DNA from: Mycobacterium sp.
GTDB lineage: Bacteria > Actinomycetota > Actinomycetes > Mycobacteriales > Mycobacteriaceae
DNA length: 64,000 nucleotides
Direction of reading: 5' to 3'
Assembly (NCBI GenBank): GCA_016197405.1
Contig: JACPVR010000013.1
Location: 248,001-312,000 of the forward strand
Shown here: in pieces, positions 14,996 through 22,382 of the stretch
How the letters are laid out: each line of letters starts with the position of its first letter
Numbering within the stretch: position 1 is the stretch's first letter
Translations under genes and position numbers: made by a program
Notes under the pieces: model-generated
Seen by the model: only the letters and a program-made list of their open reading frames with translations
What the model was told of the DNA's origin: nothing
Databases searched by the model: none

Positions 14996-16513
14996 ATGGG
15001 TGAGACAGTGATCGTCGTAGATACGAACCAGATCCGCGATTCTCCGATGCTTCGATCGCGCGACTGGACAGATTTGCTCGCGAAGGCCGATGACTGGGGC
15101 CTGCGGTTCGTGGTACCAGAAATCTGTTTTCTGGAGGCAGTTAGCGTTGTTCAACGGAAGTTGCTTGAACAGCGCGTCGCCTTAGCGAAGCTACAGGGAG
15201 ATGAGTTGGACCTGGCCGCGACGCAGCGGCAACTCCTAGAAGCCATCGACGGCAAGATTGCCGGTTACGGTGATGCCCTCCGGGCGCGTCTGGCGGAAAT
15301 TGGCGCTGAGATCGTGCCGGTTCCGGACACCGTCAGCCTGCTGGATGTGGCGAAGCGCGCCATCGATAGGCGGGCGCCCTACCCGGACGGTGAGGGCACC
15401 AAGGACGGATTCCGAGACACGCTGATTTGGTACGTAGCGCACGGTATCGCTGCTGCCGACCGCGACTGTGAAGTGTGGCTGGTTAGTGCAAATCACATGG
15501 ATTTTGGCGTGCGGCCGAAGGTGGACGTCGAGGCATGCCCATACCCCCTTCATGGGCACCTCATCGATGAGCTGGCCGCCGACGAGCTGGCGGGACACGT
15601 GCATTATGTGCGCACCATCGGTCGCCTTGCGCAGCATTTTGCGGGCACCTACGACGCGCTGCCCGCGACGGACCGCGAGGCGCTCTTCGAACGGATGGAT
15701 CGCGCGGACTTCGCGCGCGAGATTGAAGGGTTACTACCTCAAACCCCGCTGAGTCCGAGGGCCGCTGCATTGCCGGTGCGTACGTTCGCGGCCGAGATCC
15801 GGTCGTTGATCGCTGATCCCGACAGTCTGCGATTCAACGACGCCGCGATGCGGGGAGCTGGCGCATGGACCGCGCAGTACTCCCAAACTATCGAAGCTGT
15901 CATCGACCTAACCGACAATGATGACGACACGTCGACGCTAGAAAAGACGTTGAACGTATCTGGTCGGCTGCTGGCCGCTGCTGACGGCACCGTCACTGAA
16001 CTATTTGTGACATCTATCGAAGCACCGTCGGACGACCCCATGCGTCGAGCATGGACTCGACGATCCGCCAGACAGGAGGAGTGGCTGCGACAGGCCAGCC
16101 CTGTGGACGATTACATGCAGAACCTGGGTCTTGGTGTGGCGTCGGGCGATTACCTGAAGAACCTGGGTCTGAACCCCGGTGGTTCCGCGGGTGCTGATTT
16201 CTTGAAGAACATGGGTTTGAACCACGATGGTTCCGATTTGTTGAAGAAGATGGGTCTGAACCCCGGTGGTTCCGCGGGTGCTGATTTCTTGAAGAACATG
16301 GGTTTGAACCACGATGGTTCCGATTTGTTGAAGAAGATGGGTCTGAACCCCGGTGGTTCCGCGGGAGCCGATTTCTCGAAGAACATGGGCCTCGGCAGCC
16401 ACGTGAGGGACGACGACGAGACGTTAGACCCTGCATCGGAGAACCAGGAGGTGGACGGCAATCCTGACGATCAGGGCGACGGGACGTCGGATTCCGCCAA
16501 CGGTGACAGCTGA
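14996..16513 (+). CDS. PIN-like nuclease domain protein with C-terminal DxLKxMGL repeats (satellite cargo)
   Basis: A 505-aa protein. Residues 1-190 resemble a PIN-like (DUF4935-type) ribonuclease domain: VVDTN with Asp9, PEICFLE (Glu42/Glu47), GTKDGFRDTLIWY (Asp137/Asp141) and SANHMDF (Asp169). A helical middle region follows (about 200-355). Residues about 370-460 hold seven copies of a motif like D-[YFL]-L-K-[NK]-[ML]-G-L spaced 13 to 16 residues, then an acidic tail. A GGAG sequence lies 7 nt before the ATG. It is the only plus-strand gene of the element, at its far end, the usual place for cargo. An anti-phage or RNase role is inference. Confidence 0.72.
   Translation: MGETVIVVDTNQIRDSPMLRSRDWTDLLAKADDWGLRFVVPEICFLEAVSVVQRKLLEQRVALAKLQGDELDLAATQRQLLEAIDGKIAGYGDALRARLAEIGAEIVPVPDTVSLLDVAKRAIDRRAPYPDGEGTKDGFRDTLIWYVAHGIAAADRDCEVWLVSANHMDFGVRPKVDVEACPYPLHGHLIDELAADELAGHVHYVRTIGRLAQHFAGTYDALPATDREALFERMDRADFAREIEGLLPQTPLSPRAAALPVRTFAAEIRSLIADPDSLRFNDAAMRGAGAWTAQYSQTIEAVIDLTDNDDDTSTLEKTLNVSGRLLAAADGTVTELFVTSIEAPSDDPMRRAWTRRSARQEEWLRQASPVDDYMQNLGLGVASGDYLKNLGLNPGGSAGADFLKNMGLNHDGSDLLKKMGLNPGGSAGADFLKNMGLNHDGSDLLKKMGLNPGGSAGADFSKNMGLGSHVRDDDETLDPASENQEVDGNPDDQGDGTSDSANGDS
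16165..16388 (+). repeat. 87-bp tandem repeat within the PIN-like gene
   Basis: Copies at 16165-16251 and 16252-16338 are identical over all 87 bp. A third, starting at 16339, is identical for about 36 bp and then diverges. Each unit encodes 29 residues with two DxLKxMGL-type motifs. Perfect DNA identity suggests recent duplication. Confidence 0.9.
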
Positions 16514-16516
16514 AAA

Positions 16517-16803
16517 TCATGAACGCCGTTCAGCGCTCTCTGACCATCGCGCCGACGCCTTCGCCCGATAGCGGCGAGGGCTCAGCTCCACGACAAATGA
16601 GTACGACGATAGTTTGGTAAGCCGACGCACAGCCTCGTCGATCGGCACGTCCAGGTCCCGGCGATCTCCTGGGCGGATAGACCACCCGGGGCGTCCTTCA
16701 TGATCGACATCTTGAATGTCGAGACCATCACGTAGTCGGGGTCGTTCGGCAGGGACGCTAGCTTCCACGGCACTGGGTCTTCGGTCGACTCCTGCGAACT
16801 CAT
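16517..16803 (-). pseudogene. frameshifted winged-helix-like DNA-binding protein
   Basis: The ATG at complement 16803-16801 opens MSSQESTEDPVPW...GGLSAQEIAG, then the frame loses sense. The continuation DLDVPIDEAVRRLTKL...ELSPRRYRAK lies in another frame ending at 16517. Together they make a helix-turn-helix with a beta wing of about 95 aa. One G missing in a GGG run (complement 16659-16657) explains the break. It could be a mutation, sequence error, or, less likely, programmed slippage. It is the last gene of the ART-like operon, 3 bp after the previous stop, and converges on the PIN-like gene. Confidence 0.6.
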
Positions 16804-16806
16804 GAC

Positions 16807-16995
16807 CTAAAGCGCGGTCACACTCCACGCGAGGATCTCGCCCGGGCCATCGAAACTCGACACCTGCCAGGCGGCGGCTACCGCGTACAACTTCGCCATG
16901 GCGTCCTCGGCGGTGTGATGCGCCGAGATCCACTCGTCGTCTTCCGTTTCGAGGCGGGCTACATGAACCACGACCGGCTCCGGTGAGTCGCTCAC
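16807..16995 (-). CDS. small acidic protein, function unknown
   Basis: A 62-aa protein with pattern strand (VVVHVARLE), helix (TAEDAMAKLYAVAAAW), strand (EILAWSVTAL). The GTG start overlaps the stop of the upstream ART-like gene (GTGA at complement 16995-16992), so translation is coupled. It has no Cys or catalytic motif. A small protein coupled to an ART-like enzyme could be its inhibitor or partner; that is inference. Confidence 0.6.
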   Translation of the reverse strand: MSDSPEPVVVHVARLETEDDEWISAHHTAEDAMAKLYAVAAAWQVSSFDGPGEILAWSVTAL

Positions 16996-17603
16996 CGGAT
17001 CTCCGTTGGCCGCAGTCCAGTTGGGTCGATCACGTATTCGTGTTCACGGCGGTGCTGCTCATGGAAATGCGCCAACAGCCTGTCAGGGCCCACCGTGGCC
17101 GTCCACAACTTGCCGGGCTTGCTGCCCTGTCGGTGCTGAAACCAGACAGCTTGTTCGCGGTCGGCGGTCCAGGCCATGCGGGTCTTCTTAACCCCGCCGC
17201 GCCACAGCGTGATCTGCTTCGGACAGACACCCGGCTTGTCCTCCTCCAGGTAGCCGACGGTACGGAACATGTTGAGCCACTCGGCCCGAAGCAAATAGTG
17301 TTCTGGAAATTCGGCGGAGGTCCAGGCGGCGCTCAGCCCGGCAATTTTCTGCTCGCGCGATAGGTGGTCCCACACCATTAGGAGAAGAAACGGCATGTCG
17401 TTGCGGCCCAGGCCGCGGGCCAGAGCGATCCAATCGGTTGTGTCGGCGCGGGCGCGTTGCACCGCGTCCTTGATGAGTTTGTCCGCACGTCGGCGTGCGA
17501 TGCGCAGCTGGGCTCTATGCACATCGCCGCCACATTTGGCGGCTTCGCGTTCTAGCTCTTCCATGTAGGCAGCGGCTTCAGCGGACATCTCCGGGATCGT
17601 CAT
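16992..17603 (-). CDS. ADP-ribosyltransferase-like protein
   Basis: A 203-aa protein. The N-terminal 125 residues are helical. The C-terminal part matches the R-S-E pattern of arginine-type ADP-ribosyltransferases: Arg135 in ITLWRGG, an STS-like segment AWTADREQAVWF (144-155), and an E-x-E pair at Glu187/Glu189 in RREHEYVID. ATG at complement 17603-17601 follows a GGAAGTGAG purine run; GTG at 17615 is an alternative. It heads a coupled operon with a 62-aa protein and a frameshifted HTH gene, after an 18-bp palindrome. Satellite or phage ARTs can modify host proteins or act as toxins; the target here is unknown. Confidence 0.6.
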   Translation of the reverse strand: MTIPEMSAEAAAYMEELEREAAKCGGDVHRAQLRIARRRADKLIKDAVQRARADTTDWIALARGLGRNDMPFLLLMVWDHLSREQKIAGLSAAWTSAEFPEHYLLRAEWLNMFRTVGYLEEDKPGVCPKQITLWRGGVKKTRMAWTADREQAVWFQHRQGSKPGKLWTATVGPDRLLAHFHEQHRREHEYVIDPTGLRPTEIR

Positions 17604-17696
17604 TCGTACGCTCACTTCCGCCGCCGGAGCGGACCTGGCCGCCGCTCGCCCTCGCGCCCGAAATAGTAGACCTCAATATCGAAATCCCTTGGGCCG

Positions 17697-17714
17697 GTGG
17701 TGTATATACACCAC
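17697..17714. promoter_or_regulatory. 18-bp perfect palindrome upstream of the ART-like operon
   Basis: GTGGTGTATATACACCAC is a perfect palindrome with an AT-rich centre, in the gap between the small-terminase stop and the ART-like start. A minus-strand -10-like TACTAT lies about 30 bp downstream (complement 17668-17663). It is a likely dimeric repressor or activator site. Confidence 0.55.
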
Positions 17715-17735
17715 GAGGGGAAGCCTGGGCAGAAC

Positions 17736-18155
17736 TTACAGTTCGCGGTAGTCATCGAGCGTCCAGACCGATGCGGGCCTCGGAATGATCGGTGCGGCGT
17801 ACCGGAGTCGCATGTCCATCCGGGCGGCGTAGGTCGTGCCCATCACCTTCTCGCGGTACCGCAGCTCGGTCAGCAGGCCAACCTTGGCGCCATCGTGGAA
17901 TGCCCGTGAGGCCAGCTCCAGGGTGTCCAGCGCGAACCCCCAGTCGGATCGATTCCACAGCCGGGCGTGGGGCATCGTGCGCCAGGCCTCCCAGGTGTCG
18001 CGCGCCGACTCGGGCCACGGGGTACCGTCGCGCCGATGGGCTGGCAGGTTCGGCCCGTCGAACGGTGTCGGGTCCACCTCGATCCAGCCGTGAGCGGGTT
18101 GGTGCCGGGTGACGGCCTGGCCGGGGGGCTTGGGCTTGCGCCCGCTGGGTGCCAT
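17736..18155 (-). CDS. phage terminase small subunit-like protein
   Basis: A 139-aa protein starting MAPSGRKPKPPGQAVTRH. The central part (DTWEAWRTMPHARLW...WGFALDTLELA) and LRYREKVMGTTYAARMDMRLRY fit small proteins found beside capsid genes in mycobacterial prophages and usually called small-terminase-like. It would recognise element DNA for packaging and pass it to a helper phage's large terminase. A GAGG sequence lies 9 to 10 nt before the ATG. No large subunit is present nearby. Confidence 0.65.
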   Translation of the reverse strand: MAPSGRKPKPPGQAVTRHQPAHGWIEVDPTPFDGPNLPAHRRDGTPWPESARDTWEAWRTMPHARLWNRSDWGFALDTLELASRAFHDGAKVGLLTELRYREKVMGTTYAARMDMRLRYAAPIIPRPASVWTLDDYREL

Positions 18156-18332
18156 GTCTCAGATCCTCGTTCGATCAGGGAGAATAGTTCTCACAGGATG
18201 GATTTGGGCGCAGCCAGGAAATGCCGGGTGAATTGCACGGACTGGCAGGCGCTATGCAGAGCGGGCGCGGGAAGTGCCCGGCCGGGGTACCCTCCCCGCC
18301 CCAATGCGGCTGCACTGCTTGATATCTGCGAA

Positions 18333-18400
18333 GGTGGGCGGCGGTGCTACCGCTGTCACTGAACATTGGGGTTGATTGTGAAACCACACCGCCGCCCACC
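18333..18400. repeat. 14-bp inverted repeat with 40-bp loop downstream of the capsid gene
   Basis: GGTGGGCGGCGGTG (18333-18346) and CACCGCCGCCCACC (18387-18400) are perfectly complementary. The pair lies 11 bp after the capsid stop in the 255-bp capsid to small-terminase gap. It may be a terminator, mRNA stabiliser or protein-binding site. The rest of the gap shows no convincing gene. Confidence 0.5.
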
Positions 18401-18410
18401 AGTTTTGGGG

Positions 18411-19259
18411 TCAGCTGCCGGGTGCGGTGATGGTGAACTTGCCGATCCGGTCGGGCCGGACGACGACGTGGCCGATTCGCCAGGTGGCCCGCAACAGTAT
18501 TGAGTCGGCGGCGAACACGGCGTGTTCGGAGGTCGCGATCTTGACCTGTCCCACGGCGCTGACGACGGCGGTGCGGTCAACCACCAGGCCGGTGTAGTCA
18601 GACACCGCGGGATCGACGATCACCGGCAGACTCAGCAGCATGCGGGCGGCGTCGGATGTCCCGGCGCCGAGCAGGGTCTGGTTGTAGCTGGTGGCGGTCT
18701 TAAGCTTACGCAGCTCACCCCAGCCCAACGGGTCCACCAGGATGTGCGAAGGCGTCGCGAGGTTGTCTTCCAGCTGGGCGACGAGATCCACCAGGGAGTC
18801 CAGGTTGTCGACCACGGCCCCGCCGCTGACGATCCCGCTAGTGTTGAGCAGCCCGGCGACCGGCGCGACGGCCGGGCCCGCGGGCGCGGGCTCGGCGATG
18901 AACGCCGTGTTAGCCCGGCGGGTGATCGCGCGCGATACCGACTGCGACAGCTGGGTCGCGGTGTTGGTCTGCTGCCACTGCTCGCTGGACAGCCGTACCA
19001 GCTGGGTGACCTTGGCGCTATGCACCAACACCTCAGCCAGGGCAGGATCACCCTCGGGGATAGTGGATCCTTCGGCCGTGAATTGCGCTTGGTCGTCATC
19101 GACGTACCCGACTCGTAGTGCGGGTTCATCGCCGTCGATCTGTCCGGCGACGGTGCTGCACCGCAGAATCAGCGCATCGGGTACGGCGTCAACCGGCGCG
19201 AACGCGGTGACATCGGGTGCCCACGCTTTGTCAGCGTTGACGGTGGTGATAGCGGCCAT
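18411..19259 (-). CDS. major capsid protein (HK97-fold, phiRv1 Rv1576c-like)
   Basis: A 282-aa protein starting MAAITTVNADKAWAPDVTAF. The C-terminal two thirds show the HK97 A/P-domain pattern: ILVDPLGWGELRKLKTA, a LLSLPVIVDPAV loop, and SILLRATWRIGHVVVRPDRI near the end. Length and neighbours (scaffold before, small terminase after) fit phage major capsid proteins of phiRv1/phiRv2-type elements. An AAAGG lies 9 nt before the ATG at complement 19259-19257. It would build the capsid that packages the element. Confidence 0.82.
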   Translation of the reverse strand: MAAITTVNADKAWAPDVTAFAPVDAVPDALILRCSTVAGQIDGDEPALRVGYVDDDQAQFTAEGSTIPEGDPALAEVLVHSAKVTQLVRLSSEQWQQTNTATQLSQSVSRAITRRANTAFIAEPAPAGPAVAPVAGLLNTSGIVSGGAVVDNLDSLVDLVAQLEDNLATPSHILVDPLGWGELRKLKTATSYNQTLLGAGTSDAARMLLSLPVIVDPAVSDYTGLVVDRTAVVSAVGQVKIATSEHAVFAADSILLRATWRIGHVVVRPDRIGKFTITAPGS

Positions 19260-19290
19260 GTGCCGCAACCTTTCTCACAGGCACAGCTAC

Positions 19291-19324
19291 AGCCGCGCGC
19301 GAATGATGGGAATGATTCGCGGCT
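19291..19324. repeat. imperfect hairpin in the scaffold-capsid gap
   Basis: AGCCGC and GAAT on the left pair with ATTCGCGGCT on the right, with a 4-nt bulge and a 10-nt loop. It lies in the 168-bp gap between scaffold stop and capsid start and could adjust the ratio of the two proteins. Confidence 0.3.
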
Positions 19325-19427
19325 GGCGACCCGCCGATGCCGTCCCACTGCCTACGGCTGTGGTGGAGTGCGCGGGGACGCGGGATGGCATCGTGGTGCG
19401 CTGCTCTTGGGCCAAACAGTACCCCGG

Positions 19428-19976
19428 TTAGTCGCGCTTGGGCGCAAAGGCGTCAGCGAATCCCTTGGCGGGGGTGTCGATCCCGCGGGTATTGGTGCTG
19501 CCGGAGAACATCGGTCCCCGATAGGGTGCGATCGGTTTGCGCCAGTGCGGATGCTCGGCCAGTACCCGATCCACGGCATTGCTGAGTTTCACCGGATCGA
19601 TATGGCCCGCGTCATCGATCAGGTCTGCCACCACGAGTCCATCACGAAACAAGTCGGCCGGGTCGGCGAGCTGGTCGGCGACGAAACGCTGGATCTCGCT
19701 GCGCCGCATGCTATCCACCAGGTCGCGCAACTGGTCGCGTTCCGCTTCGGCGTCATGAGCCCGCTGCCGGTACCGCTGCTCGCGCGGTGTCCCGTCGGCC
19801 TCCGTAGTGGGTTCCTGGGACTGTGCGGCTTCCTCGGCGAGGATCTCGGCCGCGATGTCGTACTCGTCAGCGGTGATGTCACCGAGGTCGTCAGGGGCCT
19901 CCGAGCCGTCCTCGACGGGCGTGGGTTCCTCGGTGGCGTCGTCGTTGATGGTGTCGAGCATGGTGTTGTTGAGCAT
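19428..19976 (-). CDS. phage capsid scaffolding protein
   Basis: A 182-aa, very acidic protein. Residues 1-60 are rich in Asp/Glu, residues about 65-100 form a charged coiled coil (REQRYRQRAHDAEAERDQL), and the C-terminus is basic, as needed to bind capsid subunits. It lies directly upstream of the capsid gene. The ATG at complement 19976-19974 is preferred because AAAGGAA precedes it at good spacing; an in-frame ATG 15 nt upstream lacks one. No protease is encoded nearby. Confidence 0.72.
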   Translation of the reverse strand: MLNNTMLDTINDDATEEPTPVEDGSEAPDDLGDITADEYDIAAEILAEEAAQSQEPTTEADGTPREQRYRQRAHDAEAERDQLRDLVDSMRRSEIQRFVADQLADPADLFRDGLVVADLIDDAGHIDPVKLSNAVDRVLAEHPHWRKPIAPYRGPMFSGSTNTRGIDTPAKGFADAFAPKRD

Positions 19977-20024
19977 GGTCTTTCCTTTCATCGTTGCGGT
20001 CGTGGGCCCGTGATGCTTTAAGGG

Positions 20025-20303
20025 CTAAGAGTCCAGCCCGGTGTTGCGCCATTCGGCGCGCAGGGTGTCCACCTGCTGGAGCATCGCGGTCACGGTGGCC
20101 GCGAGCACTCGGGCGCCGTCGACAGTGAACAGTGAGCGCACCGTGCCGACTCGTTTGTCCTCGACGAATACGGCGATCAGGTCAGTGCCGTCGGGTGCCC
20201 GCTGGTAGGCGAACGTCAGGCCGCTGGGCATCGGGGTGATGGTGACCATTTCCTCGGGCAGGTGGATCGGCCCGATACTGGCATCGGAATCGTTGTTGGT
20301 CAT
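20025..20303 (-). CDS. small protein of unknown function (satellite)
   Basis: A 92-aa protein starting MTNNDSDASIG, with two predicted beta strands (GLTFAYQRA, DLIAVFVEDK), then a helix (GARVLAATVTAMLQQVDTLRAEW). AGGAG lies 10 nt before the ATG. It sits between the zinc-ribbon-like and scaffold genes. No family is recognised; phiRv1 carries small proteins at an equivalent position. Confidence 0.6.
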   Translation of the reverse strand: MTNNDSDASIGPIHLPEEMVTITPMPSGLTFAYQRAPDGTDLIAVFVEDKRVGTVRSLFTVDGARVLAATVTAMLQQVDTLRAEWRNTGLDS

Positions 20304-20353
20304 GGTGTTTGGGTCTCCTTCTTCTTTGTGGACATGTCGTAGGGTGTCTGCGT

Positions 20354-20581
20354 TCATTGGTCGTCCTCCGAGCGGATGAGGCGCACGCCCAGACCACCGT
20401 TGCGCTGGAAGGCCAGGAACCACGGGCAGGTGTCGTCGTGTTGGACTTGGGCCTGGTGCACCCGCGGCGCGATCTCTACCAGGCTTACGGTGCTGTCACA
20501 GTCCGGGCAGGTGGCATATTGCTCCAGCTGCCGCGGACTGGGACGGCGCTGCCCGGAGGCCCGACGCTGTCGGCGGTTCAT
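20354..20581 (-). CDS. small Cys/His zinc-ribbon-like protein
   Basis: A 75-aa protein with a basic N-terminus (MNRRQRRASGQRRPSPRQ), then CPDCDS (Cys-x2-Cys) and a downstream HDDTCPW. Cys, Cys, His and Cys could bind one zinc. It lies just after the iteron-like repeats and before the structural genes, so it may bind nucleic acid. Function unknown. Confidence 0.6.
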   Translation of the reverse strand: MNRRQRRASGQRRPSPRQLEQYATCPDCDSTVSLVEIAPRVHQAQVQHDDTCPWFLAFQRNGGLGVRLIRSEDDQ

Positions 20582-20602
20582 CACAGTGCACTCCAATCGT
20601 GA

Positions 20603-20740
20603 GGGGAACGGCAGAGTCTGTCGGTGTGGTCCGCGACCGCGTTCCCCTCCCGTTCCCCTCTGTAAGGGGAGGGGAACGGGGGAACGGGGGTTACGAGTGT
20701 TCCCGGGGAACGGTGGGGAACGTGAGGGGAACGGGGAACG
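20603..20740. repeat. iteron-like array of GGGGAACG (nine copies)
   Basis: Plus-strand copies start at 20603, 20671, 20679, 20705, 20715, 20726 and 20733; inverted copies (CGTTCCCC) lie at 20640-20647 and 20651-20658. All fall within 138 bp directly after the RepA-like ATPase gene. Clustered short repeats next to a Rep gene are typical of replication origins of phage satellites and plasmids, so this is the likely origin. No strongly AT-rich unwinding region is obvious. Confidence 0.7.
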
Positions 20741-20744
20741 TGCA

Positions 20745-22382
20745 TCAGGATGCACCCCCGTCGGGGTAGGCCTTCAGCAGTTCGTGTGGGGACTTGTCGG
20801 ACACGTAGCCATCGCGCTGGAGCAGCGCCAAGGCGTCGATGGCGTACTGCCGCTTACCTTTCACGGTGGCGAGGATCTGGCGCTGTGCCATCGGCCCGTG
20901 CTCAGACAGAGCATCGGAGATCTTGGTCATCAGGGTGGTGGGCAGGAACTCCTCGGCATTGCCTGTGACCGGTCGGATCTCGGATTCCGTGTAGCTGATG
21001 TCGTGTGACGTCAGAACCAGCTCCCCGAAGATGTGCAGGCCGTCCTTGCGGCGCTGCGCGTGCTTGCGGAGCTGGCCGGGCCGGTCCTTGGCGATCAGGA
21101 TCGTGCTGCGGCCGGTGAGTCCGATACCAAACGGTTCTCGGTTCTCCAGAATGAAGGCTGCACCGTCGAGCCCGTTGAGCTTGTGAACACCGCCGATCGC
21201 ATACCTGCCGCGGGTGTCGGGTGCTTTCGGGACGTGGTCCAGGCACACCACCGCGGGGCCGGCATCGGCCAGTCTTCGCGGCAGGATCCGGCCGAAGGTT
21301 GCAATGTCCTTGTTGTTCGATGGGTCCAGTCCGTGCATGGTCATCGCTTCGGTGATGCCATCGATCACCACGATGGCCGGGCAGTGCTGCAGGATCAGGG
21401 ATTGGAGGTCAAGAAGGTTCATCCCGCCGCCCAGCGCCTCGGTGGGCCGCACGTAGTGGAAGTTCTGGCGGATCATCTTGGGATCGACCTGCAGGGCCAG
21501 CAGGCGGCCGACGACGCCGCCTTCATCGTCCTCGAAGTCGATGTAGAGCACCGAAGTTCCCTGGCGAAGTTCCTCGGCCGTGGCGGCCAGCGCCAGCCAC
21601 GTTTTGCCCGCCTCGGACTCGCTGGCGATCGTGTGCAGCTTGCCGGGATACAACATGCCGATCCCGTCGCTCCGCCGACCCACTGAGGCAGTCGGCGGCT
21701 TCCATTCCCCCGACAGGACCGGGTCGAGATCGATCGGTTGCCAGGGGCGCCGGGCCTGGTCATCGGTGCCGCTGGGGGGCCCGGCAACAACTCCCAGGGC
21801 GCCCCGGGCCACCTCGGTCACGCTGGCGTCATCCGGGGCCGCACGCAGCAGACCTTTGTCGCGACCAGCACGCAAGGCGCTGCGGATGGTGCTGTAGATC
21901 TCCTCGTCGGTCAGTGGGTGATCCGACAGCGACGAGCACACGCGCCCGGCGTCTGTGAGCGCGTTGACGACCTCGGATTCTGAGAGCGCGCCCGCGTTGA
22001 TGAAACCGGCCAGCTTGTACGCCGCAGCGTTGAGCCGATCGTTGCGCCCGGTGGTGGTGCGGGCCAGGTCGAAAGCTTCGCTGTTGAGCGCGCCCTCGGC
22101 GTAGCGCCGATCGCGGTAGTCGATCTCACCGTTGACCGGCACCGGCACCAGGTTGACCGGCGGCACCGGAACGGGGTCGCCGAAACCCCATTCGCTCAGG
22201 CGCGCCAACCACGGGTTAGGCATTCTCGGCTGACTTGCCCTTGCGGCGGGCGGCCAGAGCGTCGGGTCGCTAACATCCTTGGCATCGGCTGTGGCGGTCG
22301 TGTTGGTGGCGGTTTCGGCGGCAACCTCGGGGCCGCCGCCCTCGTTGGGGGGCCCGGTGTCCTGGCCGTCGTCGAAGGTCAT
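20745..22382 (-). CDS. RepA-like AAA/RecA-fold ATPase with primase C-terminal-like region
   Basis: A 545-aa protein. Residues about 85-180 match the helical region found downstream of phage primases (YAEGALNSEAFDLA, TGRNDRLNAAAYKLAGFI, GRVCSSLSDHPLTDEEI). Residues about 245-450 are a RecA/DnaB-like ATPase with a variant Walker A SESEAGKT (254-261) and Walker B VVIDG (338-342). A C-terminal helical DNA-binding segment follows. It probably unwinds or primes DNA at the adjacent iteron-like repeats. Start overlaps the Xis-like stop (ATGA), so they are coupled. Confidence 0.78.
   Translation of the reverse strand: MTFDDGQDTGPPNEGGGPEVAAETATNTTATADAKDVSDPTLWPPAARASQPRMPNPWLARLSEWGFGDPVPVPPVNLVPVPVNGEIDYRDRRYAEGALNSEAFDLARTTTGRNDRLNAAAYKLAGFINAGALSESEVVNALTDAGRVCSSLSDHPLTDEEIYSTIRSALRAGRDKGLLRAAPDDASVTEVARGALGVVAGPPSGTDDQARRPWQPIDLDPVLSGEWKPPTASVGRRSDGIGMLYPGKLHTIASESEAGKTWLALAATAEELRQGTSVLYIDFEDDEGGVVGRLLALQVDPKMIRQNFHYVRPTEALGGGMNLLDLQSLILQHCPAIVVIDGITEAMTMHGLDPSNNKDIATFGRILPRRLADAGPAVVCLDHVPKAPDTRGRYAIGGVHKLNGLDGAAFILENREPFGIGLTGRSTILIAKDRPGQLRKHAQRRKDGLHIFGELVLTSHDISYTESEIRPVTGNAEEFLPTTLMTKISDALSEHGPMAQRQILATVKGKRQYAIDALALLQRDGYVSDKSPHELLKAYPDGGAS

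Noticed and set aside
16165..16388. CRISPR-like repeats
   Set aside because: Tandem, without unique spacers, in frame and coding inside the PIN-like protein.
14996..16513. VapC-type toxin of a VapBC pair
   Set aside because: At 505 aa it is far longer than VapC, no VapB-like gene precedes it, and the residue spacing fits PIN-like DUF4935 better.
18175..18399. 74-aa minus-strand frame between capsid and small-terminase genes
   Set aside because: It lies across the inverted repeat, has no ribosome site and an unnatural Pro/Ser/Cys-rich composition.
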